A DNA stretch of 64,000 bases from Frankia sp. QA3. Lineage in GTDB: Bacteria > Actinomycetota > Actinomycetes > Frankiales > Frankiaceae. Both the position numbers and the translations under genes were made by a program. A model generated the notes under the pieces. It was not told the DNA's origin. It did no database searches and worked only from the letters and a program-made list of their open reading frames with translations. Where the stretch lies: positions 3,633,502 to 3,697,501 of the forward strand of contig NZ_CM001489.1 in assembly GCF_000262465.1 (NCBI RefSeq), given 5' to 3'. Positions 9,008-18,291 of the stretch are shown here, piece after piece (the first letter of the stretch is position 1; every line of letters begins with the position of its first letter).

Positions 9008-11509
9008 TTACCGGGAAGTGGGTCGAGGGTCCTCTTTCAGGGGTGCCGACGGTCCCCGCCCGGGGGTGAGAAAAGCCCCACCGGTACCGGAGGCGTCGCG
9101 CACCTCGGCGAGCAGCGCGCCGAGGCGCGCCACCGCTGGGTCGGTGCGCAGGCGTTCCACCGTGACCTCCCCGCCGTCGGCGTCGCGCACCGGCAGGCGC
9201 CAGTTGGGATAGGCGTCGACCGTGCCGGGCAGGTTGGGCTGGTGCAAATCGCCGAGAGCGTCGCCGGGGGCGGCCAGCACGATGCGGCACGGTGAGCGCA
9301 CCAGCAGCCGGTGCAGCGCGAAGGCGAGCTCGGTGCGGACCTCTGGCGTGAACTGCGCGCCATCCTCGGCCACGTCGGCCGGCCCGGCCACGTCGGCCGG
9401 CCCGGTCACCAGGCCCTCGGCTCGCAGCAGGTCGAGCAGCGCGTCACGCTCGGCATGCCAGCCGGCGGTCTCCGCCTGCTCGGACCGCCCGAGCAGGCCC
9501 AGCCCGGCCCGCAGGCGCACGTGCTCGCCTTCGAGATAGCCCGCCGCGGTGGGCAGGTCGTGCGTGGTGACGCTGGCCATCGTCGCCGCCCGGTACCGCG
9601 CCGGCGGTAGGGGGCGGCCGGAGTCATCCTGTTCGAACCACAGCACCGTGGACCCGAGCACCCCCGTGCGCGCCAGCGTCGTCGCCACGGACGGCTCGAC
9701 GGTGCCCAGGTCCTCGCCGACGACGACGGCGCCGGTCCGCGCGGCTTCCAGGGCGATCAGCCCGAGCATCGCCTCGGCGTCGTAGCGGACGTAGGTCCCG
9801 TTCGCGGCCCCGGCGCCCCGCGGGATCCACCACAGCCGGAACAGGCCGAGGATGTGGTCGACCCGCAGCCCGCCGCCGCGGCGCAGCACGGCGGCCACCA
9901 TCTGCCGCAACGGCGCGTACCCGGCGTCGGCCAGCGCCTGCGGCCGCCACGGCGGCAGTCCCCAGTCCTGGCCCTGCTGGTTGAACGTGTCGGGTGGGGC
10001 CCCCACCGTGGCGTCGACGGCGAGGACGTCCTGCAACGCCCACGCGTCCGCCCCACCCGGATCGACCCCCACCGCGAGGTCGTGCACGATCCCCGCGGCC
10101 ATCCCGGCGTCGCGGGCGGCGGCCTGCGCCGCGGCGAGCTGGGCGTCGCAGCGCCGCTGCAGCCAGCTGTGGAAGGCGATGCGGTCGGCCAGTTCGACGC
10201 GGGCGGCCGCGACGGCGGCACTGCCGGGGTGCGCGAGCTCCGGGGGCCAGACCCGCCAGTCCGGCCCGTGCCGCTCGGCCAGCGCGCACCAGGTCGCGAA
10301 GTCGGCGAGCCCCGGGATCGGGGAGGCGGCGTCCGCGTCGCCGTCCGGCCCGCTGCCGCTGTCCGGCCCGCTGCCGCCGTCGGACCCGCTGCCGCCGCCC
10401 GCCGCCCGGAACAGCAGCTCCAGCGCGGCGAACTTCGCCCGCCACACGGCGTCGCGGTCGAGCAGGCCGTCCGGCCGACCGTCCCGGCGGGCCTCGCGGG
10501 CGAGCTCGTCGACGGCGGCCCGGGTCCGCTCGTCGGCCCGCGCGTACTCGGGTGTCGCTTCGGGTCGCAGATAGAGCGGCGCGGCGAAGCGACGGCTGAC
10601 CGGCGAATACGGGGACGCGGCGACCGGCAGGGTCGGGGCGGCGGCATGCAGCGGGTTGACGAGCAGCACGTCGGCCCCCGCCCGGCCGGACCAGTCGGCG
10701 AGGTCCGCGAGGTCGGCATAGTCGCCCATGCCCCAGGACGACGCCGACCGCAGCGCGTACAGCTGGATCATCCAGCCCCAGGCCCGCGCCGGCTCGGCGA
10801 GCGCCGCGGGGCCGGGCACCGCCTCCGGCACGGCGACGAGCGCGCAGCGCAGCCGCCGCGACCCGACCGCGACGTGCAGCACGTGGTCGCCCAGCGGCAG
10901 CCCGGCGGGCAGGACGATCGGCCGGGCCTCCCACGGCTCGCCGTCGAGGGTCCGGCGTTCTGCGGGGTCGCCCGGGGGGTCGAGCGGGATCCGCCGGCCG
11001 GTGTCGAGCTCCAGTTCGGCCTCGGCCGCGGCGCCCGCCGGCAGGTGCACGACGATCGGCCGCGGCGCCGCGGCCGAAACCACGGCGCAGGCCGGCAGCC
11101 GACGCCGCCAGGGCGCCTCGCGGGCTGCGGTGAGGGCCGCCGCGGGGTCGCTCGGGTCGATCCCCAGCAGGCGCAGGACCGCCCGCACGGTCTCCGGCGC
11201 GACCCGCACGAGTCCCCCCTCGGCATCGCGGTACGCGGTCGCGACTCCGGACACCTCGGCAAGCTCAGCGAGCTCCCGGTCGGCCGGCGCCGTCCACGCG
11301 CCTGCCGGGTCCGCGAGCTCCGCCACCGTCGCCTCGGCGCCGGTCACCTCGGCGCCGGTCACCTCCGCGCCGGTCACCTCCGCGCCCCCAGCCTCGGGGG
11401 AGGCCGGTTCGGACGGCACGCCGCCGGGGGGCGCGGCCGGATCGCGGGGGGCCACCGCGCGGACGGAGTGCTCGGGCGGCAGGGACCGGGCGGGATCGTC
11501 TGGGCTCAC
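9008..11509 (-). CDS. malQ: 4-alpha-glucanotransferase (amylomaltase, GH77)
   Basis: Transfers alpha-1,4-glucan segments between maltodextrins or glycogen in the cytosol. The 833-residue product has all GH77 catalytic motifs: nucleophile D551 in RVDHILGL, acid/base E599 in GEDLGTVEP and D651 in TTHDLPT. The N-terminal ~95 residues are Ala/Glu/Thr-rich and contain a 15-bp tandem repeat (11333-11377) coding VTGAE units, an extension not needed for catalysis. The GTG start overlaps the histidine kinase stop (GTGA), so it is translationally coupled to a two-component system. This is an unusual place for malQ and may put glycogen turnover under envelope-stress control. Confidence 0.95.
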   Translation of the reverse strand: MSPDDPARSLPPEHSVRAVAPRDPAAPPGGVPSEPASPEAGGAEVTGAEVTGAEVTGAEATVAELADPAGAWTAPADRELAELAEVSGVATAYRDAEGGLVRVAPETVRAVLRLLGIDPSDPAAALTAAREAPWRRRLPACAVVSAAAPRPIVVHLPAGAAAEAELELDTGRRIPLDPPGDPAERRTLDGEPWEARPIVLPAGLPLGDHVLHVAVGSRRLRCALVAVPEAVPGPAALAEPARAWGWMIQLYALRSASSWGMGDYADLADLADWSGRAGADVLLVNPLHAAAPTLPVAASPYSPVSRRFAAPLYLRPEATPEYARADERTRAAVDELAREARRDGRPDGLLDRDAVWRAKFAALELLFRAAGGGSGSDGGSGPDSGSGPDGDADAASPIPGLADFATWCALAERHGPDWRVWPPELAHPGSAAVAAARVELADRIAFHSWLQRRCDAQLAAAQAAARDAGMAAGIVHDLAVGVDPGGADAWALQDVLAVDATVGAPPDTFNQQGQDWGLPPWRPQALADAGYAPLRQMVAAVLRRGGGLRVDHILGLFRLWWIPRGAGAANGTYVRYDAEAMLGLIALEAARTGAVVVGEDLGTVEPSVATTLARTGVLGSTVLWFEQDDSGRPLPPARYRAATMASVTTHDLPTAAGYLEGEHVRLRAGLGLLGRSEQAETAGWHAERDALLDLLRAEGLVTGPADVAGPADVAEDGAQFTPEVRTELAFALHRLLVRSPCRIVLAAPGDALGDLHQPNLPGTVDAYPNWRLPVRDADGGEVTVERLRTDPAVARLGALLAEVRDASGTGGAFLTPGRGPSAPLKEDPRPTSR
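11333..11377. repeat. 15-bp tandem repeat inside malQ, 3 copies
   Basis: CTCGGCGCCGGTCAC is repeated head to tail (third copy one mismatch) and encodes the VTGAE repeat of the N-terminal MalQ extension. Confidence 0.85.
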
Positions 11510-13332
11510 GCCCTAGAATTCTCGCCGCGGGACCTGGCCGGCGACACACCGTCCGCCGGCGCGGGGGCCGGCGAGCCTGTGGTATGAGCTCCGTCGGCCG
11601 GCGGCGGCCGCCAGGCCAGGTCGGCGTCCGTGCCCTGGGCGCCGCCGGCACCGCCCGCCAGGGTCAGCGCGTCCCGGGGGTCCGAGGGGTCGGGGGTCGC
11701 CAGCGGCAGCCGCATTCGCAGCAGGGCCCCGCCGCTTGGCGAGCCCTCCGCGGTCACGGTGCCGCCGTGGGTCTGCACGGCGTCGGCGACGATTGCGAGG
11801 CCGAGCCCGGATCCCGGCAGCCCGCGCGCCGAGGTGGCCCGGTAGAACCGGTCGAAGATCTGGGCCCGGTCCTCCGGGGCGATGCCCGGCCCGTCGTCCG
11901 CGACGGTCACCTCGCCATCGCGAGTGCGCACCCGCACGACCGACGCCGGCGGGGAGAACTTCACCGCGTTGTCGAGCAGGTTGGTGACCGCGCGTTCGAG
12001 CATGTTCGCCCGGCCGTCGATCGGGGACCCCACGGCGTCGACCTCGATCCGGATGCCCTTGCCGGTGGCGCGCCGCCGCGCACGTTCCGCGGCGGCGGCG
12101 ACGATCTCCGCCAGGTCGAGCCGCTCCACCTCCTCGGTGGGCACCTCGTCCCGGGCGAGCTCGACGAGCTCGCTGACCAGCCCGGACAGCTCGCGCATCT
12201 GGGCATCCACGTCGCGCAGCAGGGCCTCGCGGTCAGCCGCGGGCAGCGCGCGGTGCGGGTTCGCCTCGGCGCGCAGCAACAGCTCGATGTTGGTCCGCAG
12301 GCTGGTCAGCGGGGTGCGCAGCTCATGACTGGCGTCGTCGACGAGCTGGCGCTGGCGGGCCCGGGAGGCCTCCAGCGCGCGCAGCATGCTGTTGAGGCTC
12401 TCCGCGAGCCGGGTGATCTCGTCGGACCCGGTGACCGGGATCAGCGCCGAGAGGTCCTGGGTGCGGGCCACCTCCTCGGCCGCTGCGGCGGCGGCGTCGA
12501 CGGGTTTCAGTGCGGCCCGGGCCACGATCCGGCCGGCCAGCGCCGAGCCGACGACCCCGACGACCCCGACGACGAGCAGCACCAGTCCGAGGTCGCGCAG
12601 GGTGCGATCGACGTCCGTGGTCGGCCGGGCGAGCTGGAGCGCACCGCCGGACGCCGGGCGCTGCAGCGGGACGGTGACCAGCCGGTAGGACTGGCCGTCG
12701 ACGGTGACCGTGCGCAGGTTCTGGGCTCGTTCGCGGCGGGCGACCTCGGCGTCGGCGGCGTCGACCGGGATCCGCACGCTGTTCCAGGACGAGACGGCGT
12801 TCTGCAGCGGGCTGCCCGCGGCGTCGAGGAACTGCCCCTCCAGGCCGAAGCTGAACGCCTGTAGGCCGAGTCCCAGGCCCAGCGAGTTGGTCTGGATGGT
12901 GTCCGCGGACGCCTCCGCCTGCTCGATGAGCTGGTCGTCGATGGCCTGGTTGAGCACGATGCTGGTGGCACCGAGGGACACTCCGGCGACCACCGCGACG
13001 GCGGCGGCCACCGCCATGCCGACGAGCAGCGCGAGCCGCGCCCGCAGGGTGAGGCGGCCCAGCGGCGAGGAGAACCTGAGCCGGGACCGCTGCCTCGGCC
13101 CGACCCGGCGGGCGAACCCGTCGCGCCGGGCGGCGCCGCCCGGCGGGCCGGACTCACCGCCACCGGCGACACCACCGCCGCCGGCCCCGCCGGCACCACT
13201 GGTACCGCCCGGACCGCCCGGACCGGAGCCGGCGGGCGCCGGGTAGACCAGCATCGGCCTCCCCCAGGACGGCGGTGCGGCCCCCGACGGCGCCGCACCT
13301 CTGCCCGGCGCTCCCCCACCGGCTCGCGTCAC
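11506..13332 (-). CDS. Membrane sensor histidine kinase, MprB-like (HAMP)
   Basis: 608-residue two-component sensor. The N-terminal ~85 residues are low-complexity Gly/Pro/Ser. A first membrane segment ([24 protein letters not shown]) is followed by an extracytoplasmic sensor region of about 140 residues. The second membrane segment ([18 protein letters not shown]) leads into HAMP, the HisKA domain with H336 in [10 protein letters not shown], and an HATPase with the N box, DDGPGI and GSGLGLAI. The C-terminus is a Pro/Ala/Asp-rich tail. Start and stop overlap the response regulator (GTGA) and malQ (GTGA). By domain order it resembles mycobacterial MprB, but the ligand cannot be read from sequence. 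Confidence 0.92.
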   Translation of the reverse strand: MTRAGGGAPGRGAAPSGAAPPSWGRPMLVYPAPAGSGPGGPGGTSGAGGAGGGGVAGGGESGPPGGAARRDGFARRVGPRQRSRLRFSSPLGRLTLRARLALLVGMAVAAAVAVVAGVSLGATSIVLNQAIDDQLIEQAEASADTIQTNSLGLGLGLQAFSFGLEGQFLDAAGSPLQNAVSSWNSVRIPVDAADAEVARRERAQNLRTVTVDGQSYRLVTVPLQRPASGGALQLARPTTDVDRTLRDLGLVLLVVGVVGVVGSALAGRIVARAALKPVDAAAAAAEEVARTQDLSALIPVTGSDEITRLAESLNSMLRALEASRARQRQLVDDASHELRTPLTSLRTNIELLLRAEANPHRALPAADREALLRDVDAQMRELSGLVSELVELARDEVPTEEVERLDLAEIVAAAAERARRRATGKGIRIEVDAVGSPIDGRANMLERAVTNLLDNAVKFSPPASVVRVRTRDGEVTVADDGPGIAPEDRAQIFDRFYRATSARGLPGSGLGLAIVADAVQTHGGTVTAEGSPSGGALLRMRLPLATPDPSDPRDALTLAGGAGGAQGTDADLAWRPPPADGAHTTGSPAPAPADGVSPARSRGENSRA

Positions 13333-14060
13333 CCGCGGTCCCCCGCCGGCTCACGCAGCACGTAGCCGACGCCGCGCACCGTGTGCAGCAGCCGGGGTTC
13401 GCCGCCCGCTTCCAGTTTGCGTCGCAGGTAGCTCACGAAGACCTCCAGCGAGTTCGAGGTGGGGCCGAAGTCGTAGCCCCAGACCCGCTCCATGATCATC
13501 GAACGGGACAGCACCTGCCGCGGATGGCTGAGGAACAGCTCCAGCAGTTCGAACTCGGTCTTGGTCAGGGTCAGTTCGCGCTCGCCCCGGGTCACCTGGC
13601 GGCTGGCCTGGTCCAGGCTCACGCCGCCGTAGCGCAGCACCGAGTCGGGCATCGCGCCCGGCCCACCGGCGCCGCCAGCCCCGGCGACCCGGGCGGCGAG
13701 CGCCGCCCGGCGGGTCAGCGCCCGCAGCCGGGCGAACAGCTCCTCCAGGGCGAACGGCTTGACCAGGTAGTCGTCGGCGCCGACGTCGAGTCCGCTGACC
13801 CGATCGGCCAGGCCGTCGCGGGCGGTCAGCATGAGCACCGGGACGTCGTCGCCGCGGGCCCGCAGTTGGCGGCAGGTCTCCAGCCCGTCGATGCGGGGCA
13901 TCATCACGTCGAGGACCACGATGTCCGGGCGGTCGCGGCCCACGGCGTCGAGGGCGTCCGCGCCGTCGACCGCCGTCGTCACCTCGTAGCCCTCGAACCG
14001 GAGCGAGCGCTCCAGGGACTGTCGGACAGCCGCGTCGTCGTCCACCACCAGTACCCGCAC
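13329..14060 (-). CDS. OmpR/PhoB-family response regulator, MprA-like
   Basis: 243 residues. The receiver domain has the acidic pocket DDD at residues 7-9, phospho-acceptor D51 in VVLDVMMPR and K101 in YLVKPF. A Gly/Ala linker leads to the winged-helix DNA-binding domain ([22 protein letters not shown], then the recognition segment [16 protein letters not shown]). It is the first gene of a coupled operon with its kinase and malQ. Candidate binding sites with 11-bp periodicity lie about 70-90 bp upstream of its GTG start, consistent with autoregulation. Confidence 0.93.
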   Translation of the reverse strand: MRVLVVDDDAAVRQSLERSLRFEGYEVTTAVDGADALDAVGRDRPDIVVLDVMMPRIDGLETCRQLRARGDDVPVLMLTARDGLADRVSGLDVGADDYLVKPFALEELFARLRALTRRAALAARVAGAGGAGGPGAMPDSVLRYGGVSLDQASRQVTRGERELTLTKTEFELLELFLSHPRQVLSRSMIMERVWGYDFGPTSNSLEVFVSYLRRKLEAGGEPRLLHTVRGVGYVLREPAGDRG

Positions 14061-14110
14061 GGTTCCAGTCTGCCTGTGCCGGGTGCGCGGGTGAGTGGCC
14101 GCCGGGCCGT

Positions 14111-14148
14111 CTCAGGAACACCTACCGCGATCTTCAGGCCGGCTTCAG
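14111..14148. promoter_or_regulatory. Direct-repeat site upstream of the response regulator
   Basis: CTTCAG occurs at 14132-14137 and 14143-14148, exactly 11 bp apart, and a related CTCAGG lies at 14111-14116, 21 bp before the first copy. OmpR/PhoB-type regulators bind 11-bp direct repeats, and this lies about 50-90 bp upstream of the regulator start. Proposed autoregulatory site; untested. Confidence 0.4.
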
Positions 14149-14238
14149 CCAGGCCGCCGGCCCCGGACCCCCTGCGGTGACGGGAATCCGCGTGAGGTGC
14201 GGCGGGCCGGCGGCGGACGACGAGGGCACGTGACGGGC

Positions 14239-15552
14239 TCAGCCGGAGCGCGACGAGCTCGGCGGGTCAAGCCTGGGCCGTGGCAGGTCTTCGGTGATCG
14301 AGCCGCCCTGACCACCGCCCGGCAGCGCCGGCACGCCGCTGCCCGAGCCGTCGTCCTCCGCCTCGTCGGTGTTGCGCTCATCGTCATCGTCGTCATCGAC
14401 CATGGTCACCTCGCTGCGCTGGACGGTGCCGAGGGCGATGCCGGCGTTGCTGAGCGCGGTGCGCACCCGTTCCCGCAGCTCGCGGGCCACCTCCCACTGT
14501 TTCAGCGGCTGGGTCTTGATCGCGATGCGCAGGGTGTAGCCGTCGGCGGTCATGGTCTCCATGCCCCACACCTCGGGCTCGGCGATGATGAGGCTGCTCC
14601 ATTTCGCGTCCGCCCACAGGTCGTCGGCGGTGCGGGCGAGCACCCGCTTGGCCTCGGCGACCTCGGTGTCGTAGTCGAGCGGGACGTCAAGCACGGTCCG
14701 TGCCCATTGCTGGCTCTTGTTGCCGATCCGGGTGATCTCGCCATTGCGGACATACCAGACGGTTCCCTCGACATCGCGCAGCCTCGTCATCCGCAGGCTC
14801 ACCGCCTCGACCGTGCCCGAGACGGCGCCGACGTCGATGACGTCACCCACGCCGTACTGGTCTTCGAGCAGCATGAACATGCCGGACAGGAAGTCGCGGA
14901 CGAGGTTCTGCGCGCCGAAACCGACCGCGATTCCCAGCACTCCGGCACTGGCGACGATGGGAGCGAGATTGATACCCAGCTCGCCCAGGATGCTCAGGAA
15001 TGCCAGTCCGAAGACGAAGATGGAGGTCACGCTGCGCAGCAGCGAACCGACGGTCGCGGCCCGCTGGCGGCGCCTTTCCATCAGCACCGTCGGATCTCCG
15101 AACGCGCCCAGCAGCGTCCCGGCACGGGAACCGCGGAAGAACCCGCCGCCACCGGAACCGGCTCGTTCCGTGGTCCGCCGGATGAACCTGTGCAGCAGCG
15201 CCCGCACCACGAGCGCGATCAGCAGGATGAGGGTGATCCTGATCGGCGTTCCCAGGAACACCTCCGCACCGGAGGCAAGATAGTTACTGTGCGTAGCGTT
15301 GTAGACGGTGCGGCACAGCAGCCCGGGACTGGTCCCGCAGGCGTCGCGCAGGGCGTTCGCGACCCCTTCGAAGGAGACCAGTGGATCGGTGCTCCCCGAT
15401 GGACTCGGAGAGGGCAGCGGAGTGGTCGTCGCCGCCACGGACAGCGGGCTCGACTGCGCGGTGGGTGACGGCGAGGCGGACAGCAGCATCCCCAGGCCGG
15501 GGATGAGCGGCTGAGCCAGCAGGGACGGGGCGGGCGTCACGACGTCGGTCAT
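14239..15552 (-). CDS. Mechanosensitive ion channel, MscS family
   Basis: Channel that opens under membrane tension. The ATG at 15552 gives 437 residues (MTDVVTPAPS...); the longer open frame begins inside an 18-bp tandem repeat that would encode RRDHHD units and is rejected. Membrane segments are at about residues 90-110 and 160-185, and the pore helix contains VASAGVLGIAVGFGAQNLVRD. The beta domain follows (DVIDVGAVSGTVEAVSLRMTRLRDVEGTVWYVRNGEI). The tail has a run of five or more Asp residues and is acidic, then Pro-rich. The first ~60 residues are Pro/Ser-rich. Divergent from the HNH gene across a 455-bp gap. Confidence 0.92.
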   Translation of the reverse strand: MTDVVTPAPSLLAQPLIPGLGMLLSASPSPTAQSSPLSVAATTTPLPSPSPSGSTDPLVSFEGVANALRDACGTSPGLLCRTVYNATHSNYLASGAEVFLGTPIRITLILLIALVVRALLHRFIRRTTERAGSGGGGFFRGSRAGTLLGAFGDPTVLMERRRQRAATVGSLLRSVTSIFVFGLAFLSILGELGINLAPIVASAGVLGIAVGFGAQNLVRDFLSGMFMLLEDQYGVGDVIDVGAVSGTVEAVSLRMTRLRDVEGTVWYVRNGEITRIGNKSQQWARTVLDVPLDYDTEVAEAKRVLARTADDLWADAKWSSLIIAEPEVWGMETMTADGYTLRIAIKTQPLKQWEVARELRERVRTALSNAGIALGTVQRSEVTMVDDDDDDERNTDEAEDDGSGSGVPALPGGGQGGSITEDLPRPRLDPPSSSRSG

Positions 15553-16007
15553 CCTTCCTGTCGGTTCCGTTCGGTCATGGTGGTCGCGTCGGTCATGGTG
15601 GTCGCGTCGGTCATGGTGGTCGCGTCGGTCATGGTGGTCGCGACACCCCGAGCCGGCCGACTCTGCGGCCTGACGCGCCCACGACCCTGGGGGGCGACGA
15701 TCGGAGATCAGTCTCGTCCATGGGAATGGCCCATCGGTGCCCACCCCAGGATCGGGCCGACAGGCGACCACGCGCGGCCATGATGACCCCGCTCACATCG
15801 GATCGACAGTGAGTAGCGAGAAGCTCACCGATTGATGGGCGGAGAGTGACAAAGACCACCAGATATGTGCAGCGCCACGGCACGAAAGCCGATGACCATG
15901 CAAACAGGCTCGCGTTCTGCCGCCGAAGACGGTTGACTGTCCATTGTCACCGGAGACGCTGGGCAGAACGGCCCGCAAAGGGCCCTCGGTGGGCAGGAGG
16001 TCGGCGC
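15553..16007. other. Divergent mscS / HNH intergenic region
   Basis: 455 bp without a convincing gene. It contains four perfect 18-bp tandem repeats (15571-15642) next to the mscS start and a lower-GC stretch around 15785-15930 that probably holds the promoters of both flanking genes. An AGGAGG ribosome-binding site at 15995-16000 serves the HNH gene. Confidence 0.6.
15571..15642. repeat. 18-bp tandem repeat, 4 perfect copies
   Basis: TCGGTCATGGTGGTCGCG is repeated four times without a mismatch, starting 19 bp upstream of the mscS start codon. It lies in the mscS leader, outside the likely coding sequence. Confidence 0.9.
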
Positions 16008-16523
16008 GTGGCAGAGGCGCTGGTTCTCAATGCCACGTACGAGCCTCTGTGCGTGGTGTCGCAAAGGCGCGCGCTCGTCCTGGTCCTGACCGACAAGGCC
16101 GTGATGGTCGAATCGGCGGGCCAGGTTCTTCGGTCCTCGACGACGTCCGTCGATGTCCCGATCGTGGTGCGGTTAGCGCGTTTCGTCCGGGTGCCATACC
16201 GCTCGCAGGTGCCGCTGACCCGCAAGGGCGTGCTGGCGCGCGATCATCACCGATGTGTGTACTGCAATGCGCCGGCGACGTCGCTGGACCATGTCATTCC
16301 GCGCTCCCGCGGGGGCGCTCACGTGTGGGAGAACGTCGTGGCGGCCTGCGGTCGCTGCAACCACGTCAAAGCCGACCGCGCCGTGGCTGATCTTGGCTGG
16401 CGGCTCCGCACGGCTCCCCGAGCGCCGAGCGGAGCCGCCTGGCGCATTCTGGGGTCCCGGCGGATGGACCCGCGCTGGTCGGCCTACCTGAGCACGGATG
16501 TGACCGAGGCCGCCTCGGCCTGA
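16008..16523 (+). CDS. HNH endonuclease domain protein
   Basis: 171 residues from the GTG at 16008, preceded by AGGAGG 7 bp upstream. The N-terminal half (VLNATYEPLCVVSQRRALVLVLTDKAVMVE) is typical of the widespread actinobacterial/cyanobacterial HNH family. The nuclease domain follows, with C83xxC86, the DH pair at 94-95, N109, C114xxC117 and H119, all zinc and catalytic positions intact. The biological role of this conserved family is not established. It probably corresponds to Rv2469c of M. tuberculosis (from memory), again matching the local gene order. Confidence 0.88.
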   Translation: MAEALVLNATYEPLCVVSQRRALVLVLTDKAVMVESAGQVLRSSTTSVDVPIVVRLARFVRVPYRSQVPLTRKGVLARDHHRCVYCNAPATSLDHVIPRSRGGAHVWENVVAACGRCNHVKADRAVADLGWRLRTAPRAPSGAAWRILGSRRMDPRWSAYLSTDVTEAASA

Positions 16524-16596
16524 GGCACCCCGGCCTGAGGCACCCCGGCCCGCCCGGGCCCGGGTACGCCGCATCGGCGCTGGGCAGGTAGCCCTT

Positions 16597-18291
16597 GTGC
16601 GCATCCTCGTTACCGGGGCGACCGGCTACATCGGTGGCCGGTTGGCCCCCCGCCTGCTCGACCAGGGGCACGACGTCCGGGCGATGACCCGTGACCCGGC
16701 ACGGCTTCGGGACGTCCCGTGGGCGGCGCGGGCGCAGGTCATCCAGGCCGACGCCCGCGACCCGGCCTCCCTGCCGGCGGCGATGGCCGGCGTCGACGTC
16801 GCCTACTACCTCATCCACTCCATCGACTCGGGTGGGGACTTCTCCGCGGTGGACCGTGAGGCGGCGAGCGCCTTCGCCGCCGCCGCCCGCTCGGCCGGGG
16901 TGCGGCGCATCGTCTACCTCGGCGGACTGAGCCCGGCGGGCGACGGCGATCTGTCGGCTCACCTGAGCTCCCGCCAGGAGGTCGCGAGGATCCTGCTGGA
17001 CTCCGGGGTCCCCACCGTCGTGCTGCGGGCGGCGATCATCATCGGCAGCGGCAGCGCGTCGTTCGAGATGCTGCGCTACCTCACCGAACGGCTGCCGGTG
17101 ATGCTGACACCGCGCTGGGTGCGCACCCGAATCCAGCCGATCGCGGTCCGGGACGTGCTGTACTACCTGATCGGCGCGCTCGGCGTGCCCGCCGAGGTCA
17201 ACGAGTCCTTCGACGTGGGCGGCCCGGACATCCTGACCTACGCGGAGATGATGCAGCGCTTCGCGGCGGTGGAGGGGCTGCGCCGGCGGGCCATCATCCC
17301 GGTGCCGGTACTGTCCCCCGGGTTGTCCTCGCTGTGGGTCGGCGTGGTCACCCCGGTGCCCAAGAGCATCGCGAAGCCGCTGGTCCGGTCCCTGCGCACC
17401 GAGGTCGTCGTCCGCGACGAGCGGGCGGTCCGCCGGTGGATCCCGGACCCGCCGGACGGGCTGATGCCGTTCGACACCGCGGTGTCCTACGCCCTCGCCC
17501 GCGTCCGCGAACGCGGCGTCGAGACCCGCTGGTCGACCGCCGTCTGGCCGACCCACTCGCCCGCCCGAACCACGCGGCCGGCCGCATCGCCGGAGCCGGC
17601 CGAGACCCCGTCCACGGCCGGGACCGTGCAGACGGCCGGCTCGGCGCCGCGGCGCGGCGGCGTTCCCTGCGCTCCCCGACCGCCGAGCGAGCCGACCTCC
17701 ACGGACCCGCAGTGGACCGGCGGCGCGCTCTACGTCGACGAGCGCAGCATGCCGGTGGCCGCCCCACCGAACCGGCTCTGGCGGGTCATCGAGGGCATCG
17801 GCGGGGAGAACGGCTGGTACTCGTGGCCGCTGGCCTGGTCGGCCCGCGGCTGGCTGGACACCGTGCTGGGCGGCGTCGGCCTGCGCCGCGGCCGGCGGGA
17901 CCCGCAGCGGGTGCACGTCGGCGAGGCGCTGGACTTCTGGCGCGTCGAGGAGATCGAGCCCGGCCGGCTGCTGCGGTTGCGCGCGGAGATGAAGATGCCC
18001 GGTGACGGTTGGCTGGAGCTGCGGGCCGCCGTCGGCGACGACGGCGGCACGGTCTACCGGCAGCGGGCGATCTTCCTGCCTCGCGGGCTGCCCGGCCAGC
18101 TCTACTGGTGGGCGGTCAGTCCCTTCCACGCGGCCGTGTTCGGCGGCATGCTGCGCAACATCGTGCGCACCGCCGAGGCCACCCGGGTGGCCCCAGCAGC
18201 GACCGCCCGCCGCTGGCGGTCCGGGCGGGAGCGGGGCAGGACCTCGCGGGACGGGCCGCCCGTGCGGTCCGATCAGGCGAGGTCCCGCTAG
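16597..18291 (+). CDS. NAD(P)-binding SDR-like oxidoreductase with DUF2867 domain
   Basis: 564-residue two-domain protein. The N-terminal extended-SDR Rossmann domain has GATGYIGG at residues 7-14 and an atypical active-site region (YYLIHSID), as in the YesF/YbjT-like NmrA group. After a Pro/Ala/Thr linker at about 310-370, the C-terminal DUF2867 domain (about 375-525) begins LYVDERSMPVAAPPNRLWRVIEGIGGENGWY and ends with the LYWWAVSPFHAAVFGGMLRNI helix. The substrate is unknown. It starts with GTG. The stop codon shares four bases (CTAG) with the stop of the convergent SpoIIE gene. Confidence 0.88.
   Translation: MRILVTGATGYIGGRLAPRLLDQGHDVRAMTRDPARLRDVPWAARAQVIQADARDPASLPAAMAGVDVAYYLIHSIDSGGDFSAVDREAASAFAAAARSAGVRRIVYLGGLSPAGDGDLSAHLSSRQEVARILLDSGVPTVVLRAAIIIGSGSASFEMLRYLTERLPVMLTPRWVRTRIQPIAVRDVLYYLIGALGVPAEVNESFDVGGPDILTYAEMMQRFAAVEGLRRRAIIPVPVLSPGLSSLWVGVVTPVPKSIAKPLVRSLRTEVVVRDERAVRRWIPDPPDGLMPFDTAVSYALARVRERGVETRWSTAVWPTHSPARTTRPAASPEPAETPSTAGTVQTAGSAPRRGGVPCAPRPPSEPTSTDPQWTGGALYVDERSMPVAAPPNRLWRVIEGIGGENGWYSWPLAWSARGWLDTVLGGVGLRRGRRDPQRVHVGEALDFWRVEEIEPGRLLRLRAEMKMPGDGWLELRAAVGDDGGTVYRQRAIFLPRGLPGQLYWWAVSPFHAAVFGGMLRNIVRTAEATRVAPAATARRWRSGRERGRTSRDGPPVRSDQARSR

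Noticed and set aside
15571-15642. Regular repeats considered as a CRISPR array
   Set aside because: Units are contiguous 18-bp copies with no unique spacers; there are no cas genes in the window. The same holds for the other tandem arrays.
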